Shown: positions 59,025 to 64,000 of the stretch, piece by piece | Layout of the letters: every line of letters begins with the position of its first letter | How positions within the stretch are numbered: position 1 is the stretch's first letter | DNA from: Excoecaria cochinchinensis | Lineage: Eukaryota > Streptophyta > Magnoliopsida > Malpighiales > Euphorbiaceae | Length of the DNA: 64,000 nucleotides | Assembly (NCBI GenBank): GCA_947683425.1 | Contig: CANTUQ010000003.1 | Coordinates: forward strand, 186,001-250,000 | Reading direction: 5' to 3' | Program-made: the position numbers and the translations under genes | Notes under the pieces: generated by a model | What the model was told of the DNA's origin: nothing | The model's database searches: none | What the model saw: only the letters and a program-made list of their open reading frames with translations

Positions 59025-59869
59025 TAATAAAGTTAACTAAATAAGCAAAATGAGTGGAAAGGGTTAAGTAAGCATACAACAAAAGGTAGCAATGTATTAA
59101 ATGTAAAAGAAGACTATTGCAAAAAGTTATGCCAAGAAAATAAAAAACTTGATTTTTCGGGCCCTAATCTTATGTATTTAACCATGGTCATGCCAAACGC
59201 AAAACGAAGATTGAAAAATCGCGCTAAAAGGATAAACCTTATAAAAACCCACATTTATCAAGCCGTTATTCACATATTCCTTTGTGCAAGAAAAAATTGA
59301 GATAAAACAAGCAAATAAAATTGGTTAAGTAAATGGATCCAAGAATCTTTACCCTCAAAACTAATAGAGTGGGAGCAAGATGTCTCGATCCGTCTCCCTT
59401 GTCAAGTTTCGCAATGATAAACACAAAAATATCCAAGAAAACTCAAGTTTCAACACGAAAACTCAAGAAAACAAAACGAAAAGATGATTTTTTGGGCTTT
59501 CTTATATTTGTTTGATGGAGTACCCAAGCTAAGGAAATTGATTTTCCTTCCTCAAGTTAATCCAAAGAAACAAGCCCTTTCAAAACCAAAGAAGAAATTC
59601 TGATCTTTTTTTTTCAGGAAATGTTTTTTTTTTTCTTTTTTTAAGAATTATCTCGTCACCCCCAAGCTCTTCCCCATTTTTTTTAGAAAAGTTCCTCCTC
59701 CCTTTCAATAAAAACTCCCTCTTTCCTTTTATTTTCCCTCTTTTTTCTCAAAAGGGGAAATGACAAAAGCCCCATTCTATTCCTTTTCCCACCAAAACCA
59801 CTGAAACCTAAAAGAAAACCCCTTTTAACAGTCCCAAAATTTATCAAAAACCAGATTTTTGCAGGTGGG

Positions 59870-60165
59870 AAAGGGACAGGAGGGAGGCTGCTCGCGAGTG
59901 GGTGGCCGCGCCTTCAGCGCTCAGATGCGGGCATCGCCCGCTTGGTGTAGGCACGCCTTAGGTGGGGGCATCACCTGCTGGGCGCACCTCTCGGGTCCCA
60001 GGTGCGGGCACCACCCGCTGGGCATGCCTTGCGCGTCCCAGGTACGGGCATCGCCTGCTGGGCATGCCTCGCACGCCCAGGGGCGGGCGACGCCTCGCAT
60101 GCCCAAGCGCGGGCATCGCCCGCTGGGCGCGCCTAGGTGCTGGTGCACGTCCGCATGATGCGCCT
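59870..60165. repeat. GC-rich 40-bp repeat array in LTR F2
   Basis: Units such as GCGGGCATCGCCCGCTGGGC recur about every 40 bp, each with GCGGGC/GCCCGC arms that can pair. The composition is strikingly GC-rich beside AT-rich flanks. Confidence 0.85.
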
Positions 60166-60824
60166 AAAAAAAAAACGTTCCTCTTAAAAATAAAATAAAA
60201 ATAAATAAATACATGAATAAAAAGTAAAATAAATTAAATAAGAGAAAACAGATAATAAAAATAATAAACACAACAAAAACCAAAATAAATATAAGTAAAT
60301 AAAATTTAAAAGTATTTTGGTACAGAGATAAGAACTTGAGAAGGGGAATGATCTATTCTCACCTTATTGCCGACAAATCGGTTCTTATTGTCATTATTGG
60401 GTAATACTTATTTTAGAGTGCCTCAGGACCCGGTGTCTACGCATTGGTCCTATTTTATTAAAGAAAACCTTATTTTAAGAAATCTTTTTGGTGCTTTTTA
60501 TATTAACGAACTCAAAATAACATTTATGATAACTAAAGGCAAATAAATAAACTTGAGAAGAACAAATGCTAAATAATACTAAAAGAGAAGGATTAAGGAG
60601 AATGAACCAAAATAAAGTGGCTTGTCTAATTTGAGCCGGTATTCTGTCATCCATACTTAAAACAAAATAACATAATAGAAACGTCAAAACAAAGAGTTAA
60701 AAAACAAAGGAAGTGATAAAATAGTAGAGCAATATTAAATAAACATTTAAACTAAATAAAGCAAAAAATAATATAAGAAAACAGAAATAAAAATAATTGA
60801 AAATGAAGAAGAAATAAATCAGGG

Positions 60825-60955
60825 ACGGCCAAATAAATGAGGGACGGCTGTTCGAGAGGTGACTGACGGGAAGAAGAATTACTCCGAGAAGACCCATCGC
60901 TCACTTGAGTGACTGCTATCGGTAGGGCCTTCATCCGGTCGGTCATCTCCAGATC
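60825..60955. repeat. GACGG motif block in LTR G (downstream of TATA)
   Basis: GGGACGGC(C/T) occurs twice, followed by GACTGACGGG and CCGGTCGGTCATC; similar to the downstream block at 48020-48200 in LTR B'. Confidence 0.6.
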
Positions 60956-61824
60956 TCAAAAACAAAGGAAAAAAAAAACTTTTTAAAATCCAAATTCCTA
61001 TACTATATAGATCTTAAACCATTTTTTCATGCGATTGTATTTGAAAAAAAAATTAATAAAGCAATTACAGCATGAAGATAATACAATTGCCGAACAAATA
61101 AATTAACCTACATTTTGCACCAAATCATATAACTCGTATCAATATATTTGAACTAATGCAAGAATGACCACTTTCGGACACAGAATATTTACCCTCAGAA
61201 AATTGATCTGCTGGATGGCAATGATAATGCAGCTTTCTGCCTGCAATTCCAAAAGAATTGGTTGACAATTGAAACATATTGAAAAATCACTCTCTTTACT
61301 AAAACGAATTTTCGTTTAAAATAATGTAAATCTTAGAAGAGTAGATCAAGAAAAGAAAATTAATTTCTCTTTCTCAAATTGACTTTTAATTCCTTCAGAA
61401 TGAATTTTTTAAAAGAATTATAAAGAGAAAACCTTTTTTATTTTTGCTTCTCAAAAGAAAAATCTTTTTTTTCAAAATTCCTTTTGTACCTCTATTTATA
61501 AGCCACATTCTAATTTAATGATAAACATAAAACTTTTTGTTTTATCCTTAAAGATAAAATTAATATTTGGTTTATACCAAAAGATAAATAATCCTAAATT
61601 ATCTTTGGGGATAATTAATTTATCCCTAAAGATAAATATCAAATATTTGATTTATCCTTACAGATAAAGTGGTTTCATATTATCTTTTTGGAATAAAGTC
61701 AAATATCTTAAGTTTATCATCAAAGATAAGTACTTTAAATCACTTCAAATTTATCCCTAAAAATCAAGAATTTATATCCATAAGATAAAATTTGGATTTT
61801 CTATTGAAAAAACAAAACGAAAAT

Positions 61825-62085
61825 CGCCGTCAGGTAGCGACCGACGGGTGTCGCTCGAAGAAGGGATAGGCATCGATCGGCAAGAAAATCGAAAATGCCC
61901 CTTTAACGTGAGGGGCAGCTATCCCACGTGAGAGGGATGGGTGCCAATGATGACAGACCGACATGCTTTCCCTTTTTGGAGGGACGAGCTTCAGTTGCCA
62001 TGCGCACCACGTTGTCCTTCCCTCATCAAAGGTGGGTGTGCCTCAGTTAAGACTGACATGTGTCCCTCATTTGAGGAACGGCCGT
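61825..62085. repeat. GACGG motif block in LTR G (upstream of TATA)
   Basis: CCGACGGGTGTCG, GACCGACATG, GGACGAGCTTCAGTTG and GAACGGCCGTCAGTT make a run of related short motifs with partial self-complementarity, on the promoter side of TATA at 61493-61500. Confidence 0.6.
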
Positions 62086-62289
62086 CAGTTAAAGAAAAAA
62101 TAGATTTTCATCTGAAAAAAGCCTCTCTTTTAAAATCAAAAGGATTTTTGGTCATAAATGAGCTTCAAAACTTTTGAAATTCATAGGTGGAAACCTACAA
62201 CCTCAGCCTTTTACCTGTGAAATAGGTATTGGTGTCCTCATTGGATAACTCTGATCTGGGCTATCTTGTGACCCAGTTTCTACAATGAC

Positions 62290-62554
62290 TCTATCATCTA
62301 AGAATATAGTGGTTGAGTTAAATAAGGAATAAAAGTGAATTTCATATTTAAAGCATCTACATTTTGATACACTTGGTGTATTGTATAAAAGGTACGTCGG
62401 ACAAAAGATTGCCCTTCTCACATAGGCAATCACTTCTATTATTTTTGTAATCATAGATATGAGATAGTTTTTGAACTTATAAAGAGAGATCAAGTTCAAA
62501 ACTGAAATCGCCTTGATAGTGAATCAAGATGAGATAAAAAAATAAGATAAGTAT
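62290..62554. other. Unassigned DNA between LTR G and LTR H
   Basis: AT-rich; nothing recognised. A 98-aa minus-strand frame here runs into LTR G and is not supported as a gene. Confidence 0.4.
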
Positions 62555-64000
62555 TGTAATGGCCCAAATACCGGGTCAGTAGTAACAAGTGAAATCTGTA
62601 GAGTATGTAGTATGAATTTTAGGTGAAAATATAACTATTTGAGTCCTAAAAGACAGAAGAAAAGAAAGGTTAAACGTGCTTAGGTCAGGGAAGCTCCTGA
62701 TGGAATATTGAAAAGTACAAGTTATAAGGAGTTTGATGGTATAATTTAGAGTGAAAATGAGGTCAAATAGGTCCCCGAAAATTAAATTGAAGAAAAACCT
62801 CTGTTTTGATTCAAATAGTAACTAAGTTTTACCGAAATTTGACCGAGACTTTAAAAATAGTAAACAACTTCTGAAAAGTTATCTGAAGATATAAATGGAC
62901 TCAGAATAGTGTGTAAAACAGTTTGGTAGTGAAAAGGTAATTTTATGATGGCACTGAAAAATGGGTGAATCGGATCGGTTTAATTGAATCGGACCAGAAA
63001 TGGACCCTGATTGAGATTGAATTGCAGTCAAATGAGCTATTAAGAGTAAAATGAAAGTTAAGGACGAAAAGCGAGGCGAACCGGTTCAACTAGTGAATCG
63101 GACCGGACTGGTCGGACCCGTTAACTTTGGTTTGATTAGTTTGACCAAAGTTTGACTGGACTCTAAATGGAGTTATGGACCTCAAAAAAATTATCTGAAA
63201 GTATAGATTTGCTTGAAATATTATGGAGAATCAAATGGTAATGAAAAATAAATTTTACAGTGAGATAAAAAATTAAGTTATCGGACTGGTAAGAAATTAT
63301 CGGACTAGAAAATGGTCTCCAATTAAGATAAAATTTTATATGGAGGATAAATTATATATTTTAAGAATTATGGAATTTATTTTGGGAATATTTGAGCTTG
63401 GAAAGTGAGAGACATTATTTTTGGTTTGAAAATGGGCTTAAATTACCTAAATGGGCTTTTGGTTTGGCCCAATTGATTGGCCCATGATTTGGCCCCTTTA
63501 AGAGAGGCTATATAAAGGCTGAAGTATCAGATTTCTCTAGAAAAATCCCTAGAATTCCAGCAGCTCTCCTCCTCCTCCATAAGGCATAATTGTTTATCTT
63601 GAATTTTCCTCCATTTTCTTCAATTTTCTCTTCATCTGTCCCAAAATCCAAGCCTCCTAAGCAAATTTTAGCCTCTATAGAATATGATGGTGGTGATTAG
63701 AGTTTATTTGAGGTTGAAGAAGTGGGAGAAAATTAGTGGAAGAGTTTATGTATCAAATTGAGGTATGTAAAGTTGATATTTTTAAATCGGTTTAAAGGTT
63801 CTAATAGGTATTTTAGGATATGTAGATGATGTTTATGTAAATATATTGCATCAAGGAAGAAAATTTATGGTGATTTCTTTGAATTGTATATTTGGCGACT
63901 TAAGGATTTCAAAGGAGATGGTGTTTTTTCTTGGAGTAAAGGCATGCAAAGCATGCTTATGATGTGGAGAATAAGAAAATAAGATTAGTGGATACAATAT
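62555..64000 (+). mobile_element. Probable LTR H (gypsy-type), running off the window
   Basis: Starts TGTAATGGCCCAAATACCGG, an LTR-like opening. It contains repeated CGGACC(G/A)G/CCGGTT motifs (62965-63115), a TATA box at 63509-63516 and a CT-rich leader (63560-63640). The other end is outside the window, so the call rests on the start motif and promoter layout. Confidence 0.5.
63509..63516 (+). promoter_or_regulatory. TATA box of probable LTR H
   Basis: TATATAAA is followed 50-70 bp later by TC-rich leader sequence (CAGCTCTCCTCCTCCTCC). Confidence 0.6.

Noticed and set aside
59859..60198. Ala/Gly/Arg-rich ORFs in the GC-rich part of LTR F2
   Set aside because: Open frames on both strands across a GC-rich 40-bp repeat; an artefact of composition.

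Overview
The window looks like intergenic, transposon-dense DNA of a flowering plant (probably a eudicot, species not determinable). It has spliced genes with GT-AG introns, plant-type LTR retrotransposons (Tekay-like chromoviruses, Tat-like Ty3/gypsy, a Ty1/copia remnant), a CACTA (En/Spm) DNA transposon, many solo or truncated LTRs, and one recognisable host gene. I see no bacterial or organellar genes, tRNA, rRNA or CRISPR.

Layout. 1-4075: 3' end (integrase, chromodomain, 3' LTR) of chromovirus 1. 4076-4230: scrap of a plant transposon protein ORF. 4236-17281: Tat element B, with a truncated 5' LTR, no primer site, a broken gag-pro-RT, a deletion removing the rest of RT and both RNase H domains, integrase, an antisense spliced gene (10088-11440), a divergent promoter block (11556-11760), a sense third ORF (12510-14577), a 52-bp tandem array and a truncated 3' LTR. 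17281-20788: minisatellite, 3' UTR and complete 3' LTR of a second Tat element C, fused directly to B. 20789-24044: host DNA with a three-exon DUF1218 membrane-protein gene (22062-23512). 24045-34772: a 10.7-kb CACTA transposon with large subterminal inverted-repeat arrays, a decayed TNPD transposase and an apparently intact spliced TNPA-type gene. 34959-36912: Ty1/copia remnant.

36918-56778 is a three-level nest. Solo LTR E (minus strand, TSD AGACA) was split by chromovirus 2 (38188-55722, TSD GATAA). Chromovirus 2 was in turn split by Tat element B' (38741-49011, minus strand), which later lost its left end by deletion. 56950-62284 is solo LTR G (minus, TSD ATGAC) split by solo LTR F2 (57565-60441, minus, TSD CATTG). 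62555 to the window end looks like the start of another LTR (H) with its own TATA box.

The most interesting non-standard signals are three. First, the Tat elements carry an antisense intron-containing gene facing a sense third ORF across a divergent promoter, and the GC-rich inverted-repeat block there resembles the block upstream of the TATA box in the LTR. Second, nearly every LTR here has its own family-specific array of short GC-rich inverted repeats in an otherwise AT-rich sequence. Third, the CACTA element keeps an open DNA-binding accessory gene beside a dead transposase. All coding, splice and boundary calls were made by eye; none was checked by database search.
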